The translations under genes were made by a program, and so were the position numbers. A stretch of DNA of 64,000 bases from Alnus glutinosa (Eukaryota > Streptophyta > Magnoliopsida > Fagales > Betulaceae), in the NCBI RefSeq assembly GCF_958979055.1, contig NC_084888.1, positions 30,556,804-30,620,803 of the forward strand, read 5' to 3'. Under the pieces are notes generated by a model that saw only the letters and a program-made list of their open reading frames with translations, was not told the DNA's origin and made no database searches. The first letter of the stretch is position 1, and every line of letters begins with the position of its first letter. This document shows positions 35,701 through 49,755 of the stretch, one piece after another.

Positions 35701-38700
35701 AATTTACTTCCTTGGTCTTTATTGTTACAAATTGTGCTTTTATCATCATAGACAGCAGATACTTTCCATTTATGATGTATTATCGGTATGCACTCTTTAA
35801 AACCAAGTTCGAGTCCTCATGGTATAGTTATTTTTATGAGGGACTTGGGGAGAAGGAAATACCAAGGGATTTTATACTGTAGGGATTAGACTCAACTAAA
35901 ATGGATCGGCCATACCCTAGTGTGATTAAAAAGATCAAAAGCCTTGTAGAAGACATTTTGTATTTCCTAGGTTCAAGGCAAAGGAAGATTGCAGGAATTC
36001 CTTGAATCCAATAGTATCAAGCAGCTTATTCTTGTAGGGCTAGTTACAAATTTATGGTTATTATTTAAAGGGCAAATATTTCTTATATAAAGGTGTCATA
36101 CATACATATTTTGCATACTTCACTTTTGTTTAAGCATTTCCTGGGTTCAACGTAATAAAAATACCCATATGTCTCAGAATCACCAGCAAGTAAGATTTCA
36201 GCATATACTAATTACAGTCATAGTTAAACATAGGTGACCATTTATTAAAGCCAATTCTTGTAGCTTGAGGACCATCTTGTCATCATGCATTGTGAGCAAC
36301 ACTTGATTAAAATGGGCGGCCGAATTGGCTACCCAAAAACACTTGCAGAAACTTCTATAACCTGCATAATCTTGAAACCCCATTACATCAAAAGTTGCTC
36401 TCAACCTGACACGTAATTATGACCATCAGCACACAAACTTCGCAATGGGGATAAGTAAGTAGCCTTTCATCCAACAGCACCAATATCATATAAATTATAT
36501 TGGTAAAAAGCATGACAGTGAAAGGAACACAAGTTTAACAAATCTCAAGAAAGCAAGAATTCATTTTAGGGAAGGGATGAGATAGTGATTAAACTAAATA
36601 ATATGAATGTGTTCCAAGTCAAAGTTCTAGAGGGTGTCATCCTTTTTGCTCCTGATCACCCCCCCCACTCCCCCCAAAAAAGAAGAAGAAGAAAGGGAAT
36701 CACTATTACGAACTCCTGATATCCTGAAAAACTTGCTCTAATCTTAAAAGAATCTCTATTTGATTCTGGAAAGTCTAGTTGGCCTGATGGAATAAGCATG
36801 AAATAGTTCGACTTATGAGTCATCATTAATCGAAGCGAACTCTCAAAGCAATGCAACCTAATTTTTGTAGTACAATGCAGAAAGATAACTCTGGACACCC
36901 TTCCACAAAGAATTTGTAACTAGGGACTCATCATTTAAATAATATTTTATTAACACAGGATTCATGTGTATATATGAGAAATAAAGCCTTTCAAGACGAT
37001 GGTGTTTGCAACAGAGGAGATCTAAAACCAATTGGATTAATTGAATCATTGATCAACATAGCATCAGGAGAAATGAAAGAAGAGATGTTGACAGATACCT
37101 GATTATCTATAGGAAAGTACTCCAAATTCATCTGCATTATACCAAGCAAAGGAAATGATTACACAATATAATTCATGAGAAATTAGCAAAACTTACATCC
37201 ACTGAGAATCTATAGAAAAGCAAAATGAAAATCTTGACCTCTCTCAATGCACATATGCGTGGTAAAACACTTGTATCACTCTTGATGTGATTTACAAATT
37301 CCTTTGGGATTGGTGAACTGAAAAATACAAATGCCCTGGAACCCAAAGAGCAAACAGTAATCAGAATAATGCTGGCTACAATTCTGAAAAGAAATAAAAA
37401 CTAGAATTTGTGAAAAATTAGAATTCTTCACATACTTCTTGTATAAAGGCTCCCTTCCAGACATGTCAGACAAAAACATAATAACACTGCATGCTAGCAA
37501 AAATACAGGGTTAAAATGGATCCATAATATGGATGCAGTCATATAAACAAAACTCAAGGGAAGAAGAAAGCAGAGCATTCAGGAAATGGAAAGGCAAAAA
37601 ACGAAATGTAGAGGTTGATATATGGGAATTAGGAGATGCATTTAACTACACTGTTAACTATGAAACCAAGTCATTTCTAATTTGTGGTGCAAACAAAACT
37701 CAGAAACCATTGGACAATATTGATTCACAGAAATATAGAACTGATAAGTAGGCATATGAGATATTAGAAAACCAAGTTTCATGGATCTGTCTCAATGATA
37801 AACACCTTGTTCGTAACTCCAAAGTTCCATATATTCAAAATATAAAAAGACTGGATCCCTGAGTAGTTCTTACAGATTATCTTCTCATGTGAATCTTATA
37901 GAGCTCTTCTGACTTCACTTAAGACTTTGCTAGTATGATTGTCCGATTATAGCGGCAGCAATTTTTAGCTCCAAAACTTAGAAAATTTTATGCTCATCCA
38001 AAAATTGTTTGCTGCCTATCCAAGTGTTTCTTAGTAAAAAGATGTAATATTTGATTTACTATTACAAACAAGAACACCTTCATGACTTAATGGAGAACCA
38101 TAAACAAATATAGTGAAAAAATTCATGATTTTGTATGTTAAGGAATGTACATGATATGCACTCTCTTGAAAGCAACTACAGAAACAAATATGAAAAAAAA
38201 AAAAAAGAAGAAAAAAAAAAGAAAAAGAAAAAAAAGAATGGTGTACTTTTCTTTTGAGGGCTGGATGAAATAAATAGCATCCATGGATGGCAAGGGTTGC
38301 CTTCTCCTGAAGAGGTCTTCGACCACTGCAGTGAAAGAATATTTTTGGTTAAGTTACAATACCGATAATCCATTCAACAACCACACTCTGAAGCTGTTTT
38401 GCTACAGTTCTATAAGTGGACTAAAAAGCAATGTCATGTGCAAGGCAGCTAGCTTACTGCAATCTAAACAAACAGGTATTTGCTTGATATAGTTGGCCCT
38501 AAAATAGTAATTTGAAATGACTAGGACCATAAATTGAAAGCTGATGGATAACAGACAATTTAAGCAGTATGATGGAACTTTATAACCATGAAAAAATGCG
38601 TACAAAGTTTGCATTCAGCGAATATTGAAAGTATCACAAGAAAATATGTTAAGAAGCAATCTTAAGCCAAAAAAGTGAGCAAAAATTTAAATCCAGAATC

Positions 38701-41073
38701 TATTTTGACACTTACGTGAAACTCCTTGGTCTGTAATGTCTGCCATTTTACATGAGTGAGACATGACTTTCACAGTAACTTTATCCATGATGAGTACCTG
38801 TGAAACAAGTAAGTTGTTTACATACTTATCATAGACAATCCCACAGAGTGCTACCCATGCCTTCACAATACAAAATAGTATGGACAACACAACCAAATAC
38901 TGGTCCACTGAACAAAAAAGGGAGAATAGCATGTCAAATAAGAATAAATACATGTAACACAGTAGTATGGATGCTTGTTGGACATTTAACAAAGAGACAA
39001 GTGAAGAGAGATGGAAGCAGGGGCAGAGGGAGTGATGCCCCCTTGACTTTTTCAATCCCTTTATAGTGAGATTTTTATCATTGTTGGCTGCCATAATTTG
39101 CATATGCCTCCCCTTGATTTTTATATGCATCCTTGATTTTTTCATGTCCAATCATTTCTATTGGCTCAACATAATTCCAAGATCATTCTCTTACTTGTTA
39201 TAACCCTTTTCTAGGTTAATTTTTTTTTTCATTTATATTTTTAATTCTAAAAATCGTTCAAAACTAATAAGAGATATCTTTTGAGGTTTTATATTCTATT
39301 ATAACTAATATTATGTCATCAATGTAGCTTATCAATATATAAACTTAAAACAACTAAAGTTCCAACATGATACCTATCAATTTCACATCTGTGCAGTACA
39401 TAAATAAATGTAGTGGATTTAACTTGTGGCATGTATCTATCATATAACTAAATAGCCTTGATCTTCCTTGAGAAATTTTTTAGCTCCACCACTAGATGGA
39501 AGGAAATAGACCCAATTATACTTCGGTCTAAAATTGGGCGGATTTGATGAGAGTAAAAGAAGTGTTCATGTACAACACTTCAAAAAGGTTTTATATTAAA
39601 CAACCATGGTGGAATCTACCTTTTTGAAGATTCTTTTCTCTTCTCTTCTTTCCATTACAAAACAAAACAAGGTGCTATAAACTTCCCTTCACTTCTTATT
39701 ATTCATTTTCTCCTAACTTCTTTTCTCTCAAACTTGCCAAACACACTATAAACAAGAAGTATACCTAGATTCATGCAGAAAAACAGCATTTACAGAGAAC
39801 AAATCGAGGTTTGCTATTAAAAAAACAAATAAATGAATAGAAACTACGAGCTTATATCTAGCATAATGCCACTTAATGAACGCACCTTCCAAGTTGACTT
39901 TGAATCCCCAGTTTTGGCTGATCCAAGCATTTCATACAACAATCCTAGAAAAACCACCTAAATAATTACATTTAACAGACATGGAAGAAAAACTAACACA
40001 TACAACAATGTTACTAAAACGGTGTTGCCCAGTTTAATTCCAAATTTAACAGAAATTGTGATAATCTCTCATTGTTGAATTTTTCTTAATTACTTCACTA
40101 AAACTCTTAACACATTCTAGAATGCACTGATCTGACGGGGTTGTCATCATTAGCGAAATGGAGAGTGGGGGCTGCATTGGGAAAGGGTCATGGGCAGAAT
40201 GCCGAGGAGGAAGGATTGGCCGGCGACCATTACCGTCCGTACTTATTTTAGAAAAGCGACTGCCGTTTATGGTTGCTCCGTTTACTCATTTACACACAGG
40301 ACTGCCCTTTCACATGTTTACAGTTTAGAGTTAACTTTTAATTCTTAAAAAAACAAAAAAAAGTTTATGACAAAATTAAAAAAAAAAAAAGGAAATAAAA
40401 TTTGAATTTAACTATAATTTAGTGCGCAAATTTTGAAATAAATAAAATTAAAAAAGGTGTTTGAATAGTTTGATTTTTTTAGATAAAATTATAAAAATTG
40501 AAATAAAATCTTATTTAGTTTTTAAAAACCTCAAGATTATTCTTGTTCTCAAATTAATTAACTTTCACAGACGACATACACGTTTCCGTCGTTTCAGTTC
40601 TTTACAATTTTGCAGTTTTCTATTCAGATAAACGACTGCCGTTTTTTCTTTCCTCAACGACGAAAAGTTCCCACAGAACGGACGAAAATTGCACCAGTTG
40701 TTAAAACAGTTTCAACGTTCGAACTTAATCACGCAATGTTATCGTAATATTCGAGACGTGATTTATTTTCTTCCACAGTTTTCTCTGCGCATGCAATCAA
40801 AAGGAGTCTGAGACGAACCTGAAACTTGACTGAGCCGCTTAGATTGCTACCTTTGAATTTCGATTCGTTTTCTTTCAACAAATTTGAGCTTTAAACGTAC
40901 GTTTATCTTCACACATTTCCCCGGGAAACAAACGAAAAACGGACCGGAATTCAAAAAGATAATTCGAAGAGAGAGAGAGAGGGAGAGAACTTACGGTCAC
41001 GGCAGATTTGACGGAAGGTTTTGTACTCTGTGGCTCCGCCGTGAGAGGAGGAATCCGTATCCGAAAATGACAT
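26790..41073 (-). CDS. SEC1A: Sec1/Munc18 SNARE-binding protein (SEC1A/KEULE group)
   Basis: Exons: 41073-40995, 39944-39886, 38797-38716, 38325-38247, 37486-37436, 37335-37239, 37131-37099, 35010-34885, 33590-33399, 33314-33231, 33091-32993, 32892-32816, 31391-31295, 30813-30688, 30593-30498, 29493-29377, 29271-29194, 28203-27995, 27705-27615, 27517-27428, 26843-26790. They join in frame to 2016 nt (671 aa), all GT-AG, near the length of Arabidopsis SEC1A. Family landmarks: [109 protein letters not shown] proteins bind syntaxins and drive vesicle fusion at the plasma membrane and cell plate. GREPLYKK and the [14 protein letters not shown] stretch favour SEC1A/B over KEULE. No lesion seen. 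Confidence 0.96.
33795..34162. mobile_element. TIR element in SEC1A intron 8
   Basis: Terminal arms begin ctaaatcaccaattgtcc and, from the other end, TTAAATCACCAGTTATCC. They pair over about 60 bp with mismatches. The centre holds gagggagtgttaat and cacctcacgtgtgggctc, known from common plant repeats, but no transposase. No clear TSD. Confidence 0.62.
38995..39150. repeat. Probable old repeat in SEC1A intron 2
   Basis: The stretch gcaggggcagagggagtgatgccccc and the following tgcccc/cttgattttt motif resemble the ends of decayed plant hAT repeats. The evidence is a resemblance in a short motif only. Confidence 0.25.
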
Positions 41074-41561
41074 TGTTGCAGCAGAAGATTTGGTTTCAAA
41101 CACAAATTAGAAAAATGAAATCAGAGAGAGAGAGAGAGGGAGAGCTGCGCGTATGTTTGAGAGACGAGAAAGGAGGAATCGTCTGAGAAGGTCGTTATAT
41201 TGCGAGGGACGTGTAATTTGGAACGGGAATTTCGCCAAAGTTTACAGGGATAAATTTGGGGAGTACAAAATTTATTTTAAATGTATATCTCATGAAAAGC
41301 AAATAAATAAAATAATTTTTTTGAGGATTGCTCCCATTTCATTTCCTTTTGCAACGGACTCGTTTCAAGGTTGGAGGAAATTACACATCGACCCCTAGGG
41401 TCCGGCGAAAATTCCCGTTGACCCTTCAACGTCACCTGTTCAGTGTTCACCATGACATGGCATGGTTCACATTTGAATGGGATTAACTTCAAATTCAATT
41501 GATATCCTTGGAACTTTCCTCTTGCTTTTGCTTTTGTTTTTGTTTTGTTTTTTTTTTTTTT

Positions 41562-42047
41562 GAAAAACTACATTTAGGATCTGTTTGGGTTTACAATTTT
41601 AAAAAGTGCAATTTTTAAATAACGATTCTAAAATGTGCGATTTGAAAAGTGATTTTTAAAAACGTGGTTAAGCGTTTGACAAATTGCAGTTTGACTTTTT
41701 AAATCTTAGGTTAGTCTCTAAAACTATGATTTTTCAAAAAAAGTCCACTTGCTTGCTATTTCGAAAAGCAATTTTATGCATTTTCAAATCGGAATTTTTT
41801 AAAAGTGCAATTTCAAGCGATTCATTTTTTACAATTTTGTTTAAAATCGCACTTTTTACTTACAAAATCGCAATTTTACTCTTCAAATTACATTGACCTC
41901 TCAAACTTTTACAAGTTTGAAAATCCTTACGATCGAAGAGGGTTAAGTAAAAAATTTAAATAATTTGAAAGGTAAATTTCAACTTTTAAAGTTTGAAAGG
42001 AATATTGCAATTAGGGTGTAAATTTAAAGGAAATAAGTGTAATTTTC
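41562..42047. mobile_element. TIR element with gaaaaactacattta termini
   Basis: It starts gaaaaactacatttagg and ends aagtgtaattttcc, like 13588-14062. Between are repeated motifs of the type aaaagtgcaatttt and aaaatcgcaatttt in both orientations, giving an internally repetitive, non-coding body. It lies upstream of SEC1A. Confidence 0.5.
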
Positions 42048-42129
42048 CTTATTTTTTGACATTCCGTGAGGGCGCATAATCATAAATCAATATCCAACTT
42101 CTCAAGCTTCTTTTATTTTTTTAAAAATA

Positions 42130-42167
<38 letters not shown>

Positions 42168-43885
42168 TAATAGAAAGCCCCATCTTCCACTTGCCATTGT
42201 ATTGCTGAGAAAAAAATAAAATAAAAAGAAAAGGTAGATCGAATATGAACACAAACAACCTTCTAACTTCTAAGAGTATGTTGGAAGTGAAGCTGCATGA
42301 GTACAGGGGAAAAATGATAGAATTATTCACAGTGAACAACAGGTGCACTTGACCAAGACACAATAGAGTGGAGTCCAATTATGAGTGCAGGAATCACTCC
42401 CCCGAGTACTGAGTATGCATGCTTGTTGTGATCCAAAGTCTTGACTGAAGTGCTAGTGAAATGAGACCATATCAAGTAAAAGGAAATTCTCTTTATAATA
42501 TATATAGTGAGTTTAGTTTTAGAGGTGCGTGTTTGTGTATGTGTGTGCATAATAAATTTATATACATATTATAAAACATATGTATAAATTCGAGATTAGT
42601 TTATTTAAGATTCGAGTTAATTTATTAATTAACTCAAATGATAAAATTGTATCAATAATTAATTAATTAATGATTAGCATAGAGTTGAGAAGGAAAAAAA
42701 AATTTATGATATTTATTTTTTATAAGAAATAAATAAGTTAATTGAGTAGCTCGTAAATATATAAGCTCAAATTCATTCGAAAAACAAATGAGCTAAACTT
42801 AAACTCGTTTCATATTCAAAATAAAATTATGGGCAAATAGTACTATTGGTCCATGTGATTATCCTAAATTATAAATCACTCAATCTGATATCAAAATTAA
42901 ATTGGAGATCCTTGTGGTTGACTTAATTTACAAATTGTTCCCTAGAGTCAAATTCCATTAAAATCTTTAACAGATTCTATTAGGCGTTATGTCAGTGTCA
43001 ATAAGATAGCGACGACTTTAAAAATTAATAAAAAAAATTAATTTTTTAAAAGATGGCGTGTCGATTTTAATAAAAAAAATATAAATAAATAAAACTTAAA
43101 AAATTATATATTTTTTTTAAAAAAAAAAATTGAAAAGAAAAAAAGAGGTAGATGCCAGTCGGACAGCCAATCCTTTGGGGGTGGCCGCATGCCACTCCTA
43201 GATGCCTTTCGGAGTGGCTTGCGGGCTATCTCTGGCCACTGGGGGTGGCTACTCCTTTTCTATTTTTATTTTTATTTTTATTTTTTTCTTTTAAATTGTA
43301 CCAACAACTTATATGAACATTTGAAGAGGCGATTCTTTCCTCCTCCGTGTGCATGATCCGGGGATTTGGTACCTCTAATTATTATTATTATTTTTTTATA
43401 TTTATATATTTTAAAAATGATAATGAATTCATTCGTAGCTTGAAAACAGCACGAGCATCAAAAGCTCTAAAGCATTGGACCTCATTTTTTTTTTTTTTTT
43501 TTTTTTTCTGAGCTGTTAAAGCATTAGACATTTTCTGAGCTGTTAAAGCATTGGACATTTTAACCATGAGAACACAATCGATAAATTAATTAAAGTCGCG
43601 AGTCCCACGAAAGAGCGCCTTTGACATGGCATACCTTAAATTAAGGTTTTCTTTGTTTTATTGTTTACAACAGGACGTACACCAGCAAAAGCTTTTATTT
43701 CTTTTATTTCTGCGCGCGTGGGTCACGGGTCTCATTTCTTGGTCTTGGCCGGTGGTGGGAAGGCAGTCAGCACGCTAAATCTGGACCATTAAAAATACTA
43801 CAACGTACACAATAGAGAAAATGCAGAGAGGAGAATACACGACGCCTTACATATCAAACTAATGGCATGCATGCAGATTCTTGAA
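42048..43885. other. Intergenic spacer with repeat debris
   Basis: A (TA)n microsatellite lies at 42131-42164. At about 42835-43140 there is a block (tactattggtccatgtgat...gagatccttgtggttgac) typical of high-copy plant TIR repeats. At 43150-43270 comes a GC-richer block with self-complementary ggagtggc/gccactcc motifs. At about 43520-43560 the phrase ctgagctgttaaagcattggacat is doubled. No gene seen. Confidence 0.5.
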
Positions 43886-46036
43886 CTAGAGAAAACCCTT
43901 TTCTTTGCAGCATTGAATAGCTTCATCAAACATTTCATTGAGCCCATACTTATATTCGAAGCCAGAATCCAATAGCTTCTTCGATGAGAGACTCGGTATT
44001 TTATAACCTCCAATTTCCTTCAAAGAACTGCACCACCAACTTTGAGATTAAAGGAAAAGAAGATTTACGATTTTAGTTTCTATAATAAATGGAGATCGAT
44101 CGAAGGATAATAGAACTCACTCTGGTGTTGGTATTTGAAATTCTGGGTACCTAGCAGAAAGAAATTCAGGCATCTGTTCATTTGTTAGGAGATCTGATGA
44201 GCAAATATACCTTCCTTTTGCTGTAGAACTTTCAAGGAGAAAAATATGTGCTCTGGCCACGTCATCTACGTGGACCATGCATATATTGATAAATGTACCA
44301 TATTGATCCTTGTCACCTGCATGCAGAGGTATAAGTTAGAAGTAGTTCCATTTCAGGAAATTGTAGAAAAAACAAATTCTTTGATTTGCTTCTTTCATTT
44401 TCTTCCATATGAAATTTGACACCAAATCCTCTTTTATTGTAATATAACAAAACCTACCAACAAGAAATAATAGAGATTAATTCCTTAGGTAATTAAGTGA
44501 TCATCTAGGACTACCTATATTAGAACCTAGAATATTTAAGTTGTAAGATGTTATTCGAGGGTAAATTTACAATTAATTAATAAGCTAGGATCCTGTTCCA
44601 AAAAATTATCGGAATTTATACGAGAGAGATTTATTTGTGATATGTACATTTATCTCAAGAAAATTATATGATATGATAATTTTTTATATGACCCATGAAA
44701 CCTCAAATCAAGAATTGGGCCTCACAATCACTAGCCAATATGCTTTTCTCTCATGCCTTTCTTCATTCATAGTTCGACATTTACGAGTTAGGGTTAATTA
44801 GGGCTGGGGGTCATACTCATGCAATTAAATTGGTCGGATTATAGTTGGCTTATATACTCTTATATTCATGTTTTGACACGACTAGAACCCGATAAGCGAA
44901 CACGACCCACAAACCGACATGAACCCAATACGAAATTAACGGGTTAAAGTTGAAGAACTTAACCAATTTAATTAAATAAATCATATTAGCATTGATTGAT
45001 ATAACTTTATATTCATGCTTCGACACTCGAACATGAATTGCCGCTGCCCAAAAAATTACATAAATTTATTTGCCACAAAGTCAAGCCACACGAACAATAT
45101 AGTAATTAACTTTCGAAAGAAAAATTAGAACACATACCGAAGACCATAGCCAATGTTGAGCGAACAGAGCCTGGTAACTTGGGACAAATGAAGGGTCCAA
45201 CAACAAAGGAAGGAATTATGGTTACGACATCCAATCCATGTTTTTCTCCAAACTCAAGGACTGCCTTTTCAGTTAATGTCTTGGAAATCGTGTAGGAACC
45301 TGAACCTGAATTACTTCCGAATAGTTTTAGAGCTTTAACTTTAAGGAAATCTACATCGCTCCAAAAGCTCTCATCCATTTCATCTGCCTCCACGCCATTA
45401 AATACGACAGCTGATGCACTGGAAGTGTATACAACTCGCTTCACGGTCTTGGAATTTAGGCATGCTTGTAAGATACCCAGTGCTCCACTGATCGCTCTTT
45501 TGGTCACTATTTCTTCAGGTTCTCTGTCTTGGAGATCAACCGGAGTAGCCACGTGGAAGACGCCGATGCATCCTTCAATGGGTGCATTGAAACTCTCTGG
45601 ATCACTCAGATCTGCGTTGAAGATTTGGAGCTTTTCCGATGCTCCTGGCAGACTTGTAAGAAAGCTAGTGTCTTTCTTTTGCTCTGTTCAGTGTAAGAAA
45701 TAAAGATAATTTAAAATCTCCCAGAAGTCGCTGAGCAAAAAATTAATAAATTAAAACGACCATTGAAATAAAATAGTATATATACAAAGACACCCAAAAA
45801 GGAAAGCCATGGACGTGTTGTTCTTGATCTTATGAATATAGTAAATATACCACGAAGATCAGGATCAGGCATGGATGCATTTTCTTTGACCTTTGCAGAG
45901 AATTAAGTGGCTTACCAGCGTTAGATCTAACGGTGGTTCGGACATAGTAACCACGGTCAAGGAGCCTCTTGATCAGCGATGATCCTATAAATCCTGTACC
46001 ACCTGTAACGCATACTGGACCTTTATCTCCTTCCAT
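43886..46036 (-). CDS. DFR/vestitone-reductase-like NADPH-dependent reductase
   Basis: Exons: 46036-45916, 45683-45138, 44316-44121, 44027-43886; 1005 nt, 334 aa, all GT-AG. This is an extended short-chain dehydrogenase of the DFR/CCR/vestitone reductase group. Nucleotide-binding motif TGGTGFIGS at residues 11-19; VFHVATPVD at about 82-90; TSSAS around 128; catalytic Tyr171-x3-Lys175 in YTISK; P-(S/G)-x-V-x-G-P segment after it. The related enzymes reduce dihydroflavonols, vestitone or similar phenolic ketones with NADPH in the cytosol. The exact substrate cannot be told from sequence. A CT-rich leader sits just before the ATG. No lesion seen. Confidence 0.92.
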
Positions 46037-46057
46037 CTCTCTCTCTCTCTCTCTCGA

Positions 46058-46759
46058 CTCTGTGAATGTGTAGTTCTCTATGTGATAGATGAAAGTAAAA
46101 GCACCAACAATACACTTAAAACAAATTAAAATATTGTTAAAATAATTACAAATAGTAAAAAATGGGTCAAACAAATTATCTAATCCTCTCAAAGAACCGC
46201 ATAAGGCGGTTATATAAGCTAAAGAAGGTACAAATTAAGACAAGCCTATCTATAAATGGTTAGGCCTTAATTATACAATACAATGGAAACAACAACCGCA
46301 TGAAGGAGGGTGAAGCGGTAAAAGTACTGTTAAAAGGAAAATTGTGCAAATCTTCAAGAAGAGGTGCATGCCTATCTATAAATATGCAACATATCAAATT
46401 GTTGGAAATAATTTTGGATGGTGCACAAAATTCTTGTTGAAATAAAATAATAGGAATATGAAAAATCAACAATAAAATAATTAAAATACAAGAGATGAAA
46501 AATGGAATAAGGAAATATCTCTTAATGCTATAGAATTACGTAAGAGTGTTATCCTTAAAGGTTGATTTGTGCATTCTGAAGTATATAACTCGGTGTGATC
46601 AAATCCTTTGACACGCAACCTCCCATGATTAGACTATAACGTCTACCTTCATTCAGAGCACACTTCCAAAAACGAAGGTTAATAAAACAACCCTTTGATT
46701 TTTCTTTATAAAAATAATCTCATAATCTTTTTGGAGCAATATCATGGAAAATAAAGAAT

Positions 46760-46806
<47 letters not shown>

Positions 46807-47118
46807 CATCCTTCTTGCAGGAGCTCGAACTTCAGCTCGAGCCTTAGAAGGAAGCAAGCACAGGGATTCACTTGATCAAACGGAGCCAGCTGTTAATTGC
46901 AGAAGTATCGAGATTCAGAAAGGATGATAGGGATTCTCCGACTATCCAAACTTGACGTCTCTTTCAGTTCCCGCTTCGAATGGGAGATGCGACCATCACG
47001 ACTTGACAACTGAACCATATGTCTGTATTAATGAATGTATGGGGAAGCCAGGCATACTCATCCAACATCTAGATAATCTAGTCGGGATGAGATACATAAA
47101 ACACTGGAGAGAAGGGAA
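46058..47118. other. Upstream flank of the reductase gene, then unassigned sequence
   Basis: The first about 500 bp is AT-rich and probably holds the promoter of the reductase gene. A (TG)(TA)n microsatellite runs at 46760-46805. From 46806 to the retrotransposon end at 47119 lies a GC-richer stretch of about 300 bp that may be a relic of a gene or an older element; I recognise nothing in it. Confidence 0.45.
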
Positions 47119-47325
47119 TGTTGGCGTGAGTTGTCAATTAAGAGATAATTCAGCATTGATGGTAGCATAGATTTAGCCTTAATTGTTGACATTCAGCATT
47201 GATGTTAGTAGGTAATTGCTGACTTTCAGCATTGTAATGATTATTCTATTTTCTATATAAGATGCAACCCTCACAAAGAGAGGAATTGAACTCAAAAAAA
47301 AAAAAAAAAAAAAAAAAATTTGACA
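47119..47325 (+). repeat. Copia 5' LTR
   Basis: The 207-bp stretch runs from TGTTGGCG to TTGACA, with the TG...CA ends of LTRs. It ends directly against the primer site. It contains a tctatataag promoter-like motif (about 47254) and a poly-A tract near its end. The 3' LTR is outside the window, so the left boundary is inferred from the TG start only. Confidence 0.7.
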
Positions 47326-47337
47326 TGGTATCAGAGC
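47326..47337 (+). promoter_or_regulatory. Primer-binding site for initiator Met-tRNA
   Basis: tggtatcagagc is the usual plant copia primer site, complementary to the 3' end of initiator methionine tRNA. Confidence 0.92.
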
Positions 47338-47395
47338 ATCTCACGATCCGGTTCCTTGTTCACGCCAGCCCTAGGATTTAGCCTCTTATCTACCT

Positions 47396-48235
47396 ATGGC
47401 AGCCACCGAAACACCAACCTAGATAGAGGAATCCACCACCGACGGGATTCTCTCTGAATTACTCACCTCCAAGATGGCCGAAGCTCTGTCCAAAGCCCAG
47501 GCCTCAACCGTGACCTCAGAACCTGCAGCTCTACTGATAGGCATCAAGTTGGATGGCTCCAACTATGGCTTGTGGTCCCAAGTTGTCGAGACGTACATCT
47601 CCGGCAAAGACAAGTTGGGCTACATCAATGGCTACCTGACCCCGCCATCTCCTAACGACCCGTCCTTTCGCAAATGGCGCACTGACAATGCCATTGTCAA
47701 AGGATGGCTTATCAACTCCATGGATCCAACGTTAATTGGAAACTTTATTCGGTTTCCCACAGCCAAACAGGTGTGGGACTCTGCTGCCACCACCTATTTT
47801 GATGGTGGTGATACATCCCAGGTTTATGATCTCCGGCGTCGTGTTTCACGTCTCCGTCAAGCAGGTGGATCCCTGGAAAGATATTACACTGACTTGCAAG
47901 GTCTTTGGCGTGAAATTGATTTTCGACGTCCAAACCCAATGGAATGCCCTGCTGATATTCAAAGGTATAATACTCTCCTCCAAGAAGATCGGGTCTACGT
48001 TTTTTTGGATGGTCTTGACGACAAGCTGGATAACATCCGCAGTGACGTGCTGCAGCTACACTCGTTTCCTACCGTAGAGCAAGCTTATGCTCATGTCCGT
48101 AGAGAGGCCCTTCGTCAGGTGGTGATGAACGCAGGTGACCATGAACTTCCTCCAGGAGCAGTGCTTGCTTCAAGAGGCCTCAAGCTTGGAATCCATGGAT
48201 CGAACCCACAACATGCTGGAAAAATCTGGTTCTAA
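47396..48235 (+). pseudogene. Copia gag, with in-frame stop and frameshift
   Basis: The first ATG (47396) is followed after eight codons by an in-frame TAG (47420-47422). The same frame then stays open from 47423, with a downstream ATG at 47474, for the capsid part: LDGSNYGLWSQVVETYISG, then KGWLINSM, VWDSAATTYFD and IDFRRPNP motifs (UBN2-type gag domain). The frame ends at 48233-48235, because a frameshift near 48180-48230 moves the zinc knuckle to another frame. Confidence 0.88.
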
Positions 48236-49755
48236 AGGCCGATCATCATCTGACGGATTAAAGTGCACTCATTGTGGCAATATGAAGCACACACGGGAAA
48301 ATTGCTTCCAACTGCATGGGTATCCGGACTGGTGGCATGAACTCCAAGCCCGGAAGAAACAAGACACCGCTGGTACAAGTGCAGGCATAGGCAAGGCTGC
48401 TGTAGCAGCAGCTGAACTGTGTCTCTCTCTAATCCCTCAACAGAATTTTTCTTCTGTGGATCAAGGTAATCCCTGTCATGCATTAATTAGTTCTTGCTGC
48501 AATACTGATCGTGATGATTGGTTACTTGACTCTGGGGCCACGGATCATATGACCTTTGATCCTACGGATCTTTCTCAACATTCATCTCCACGGCGCACTA
48601 GCATTGCAAATGCCAATGGAGTGGTCTCTCCTGTCACAGGAGCTGGTTCTGTGACATTATCACCCTCTCTTCAATTATCCAACACATTACTTGTTCCCTC
48701 ATTGTCCCACAAGTTACTATCTGTGAGTCAAATTACCACAGACCTGAATTGTGTGGTACTCATATTTGCTGATTTTTGTCTTATACAGGATATTCTCACC
48801 AAAGAGATAATTGGGCGTGGTACTAAGAGGGGGGGATTATACTACATGGAAGATTTCAGTATGGGAAGAACTCATCATGTGTCTTCACTGAGTTCCAAGA
48901 CTCAACAGATTTGGTTGTGGCATCGTCGTTTGGGACATCCTTCATTTGGGTATCTAAGGCATGTGTTTCCTGATTTATTTTCTGATGTAGAAGCTTCTGA
49001 GTTAAATTGTGATACTTGTATTTTAGCCAAGAGTCATAGGGCTACTTATCCTTTAAGCATGAATAAAAGTGACATTCCTTTTGCTTTAATTCATTCTGAT
49101 GTATGGGGACCATCCCCCGTGTCTATTGTCTCTGGTGTACGTTGGTTTGTAACGTTTGTTGATGATTGCACACGCATGACTTGGTTATATTTGCTTAAAC
49201 ATAAGGATGAAGTATTTAAGGTTTTTCAGTCATTTCATGCTCTGATTCAGACTCAGTTTTCAGCTCAGATTCGGATTCTTCGTTCTAACAATGGTGGAGA
49301 ATATGTCAATCACCATTTTCAGTCCTATTTTCAACTCCACGGCCTTATCCACGAAACTTCATGTCCCCAGACACCACAACAAAATGGGGTAGCTGAAAGG
49401 AAAAACCGACATATTCTTGAAACTGCCCGAGCTCTCCTCCTCGGCGCCCATGTTCCCACAAGACATTGGCCCGATGCAGTTACCACCGCTGTCCATTTGA
49501 TCAACCGCCTTCCATCCAAAGTCTTAAATTTCCAAACCCCACTACAATCCCTATCAACCTTGGTCTCTCTACCTTCTGCCCTCATGCTCCCACCCCGTAT
49601 CTTTGGATGTGTGGCGTATGTACACCTTCATAAGAACCAACGTACCAAATTTGACCCTTGCGCTTGTCGGTGCCTCTTCTTGGGCTATGCTACATACCAA
49701 AAAGGCTACCGCTGCTATGACCCTACTACTCAGCGTACTTATGTGACTATGGATG
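48135..49755 (+). pseudogene. Copia zinc knuckle, protease and integrase region
   Basis: Zinc knuckle C-x2-C-x4-H-x4-C at about 48264-48305. Protease DSGATDHM at about 48528. GAG-pre-integrase HHCC zinc segment HRRLGHPSF...CDTCILAKSH at about 48920-49040. Integrase core: first Asp in HSDVWGP (about 49094); second catalytic Asp, usually in SDNGGEY, is Asn here (AAC at 49287-49289); Glu in NGVAERKNRH (about 49384-49412). The frame is cut after MDV by the 13-kb insertion, which adds a stop within two codons. Confidence 0.9.
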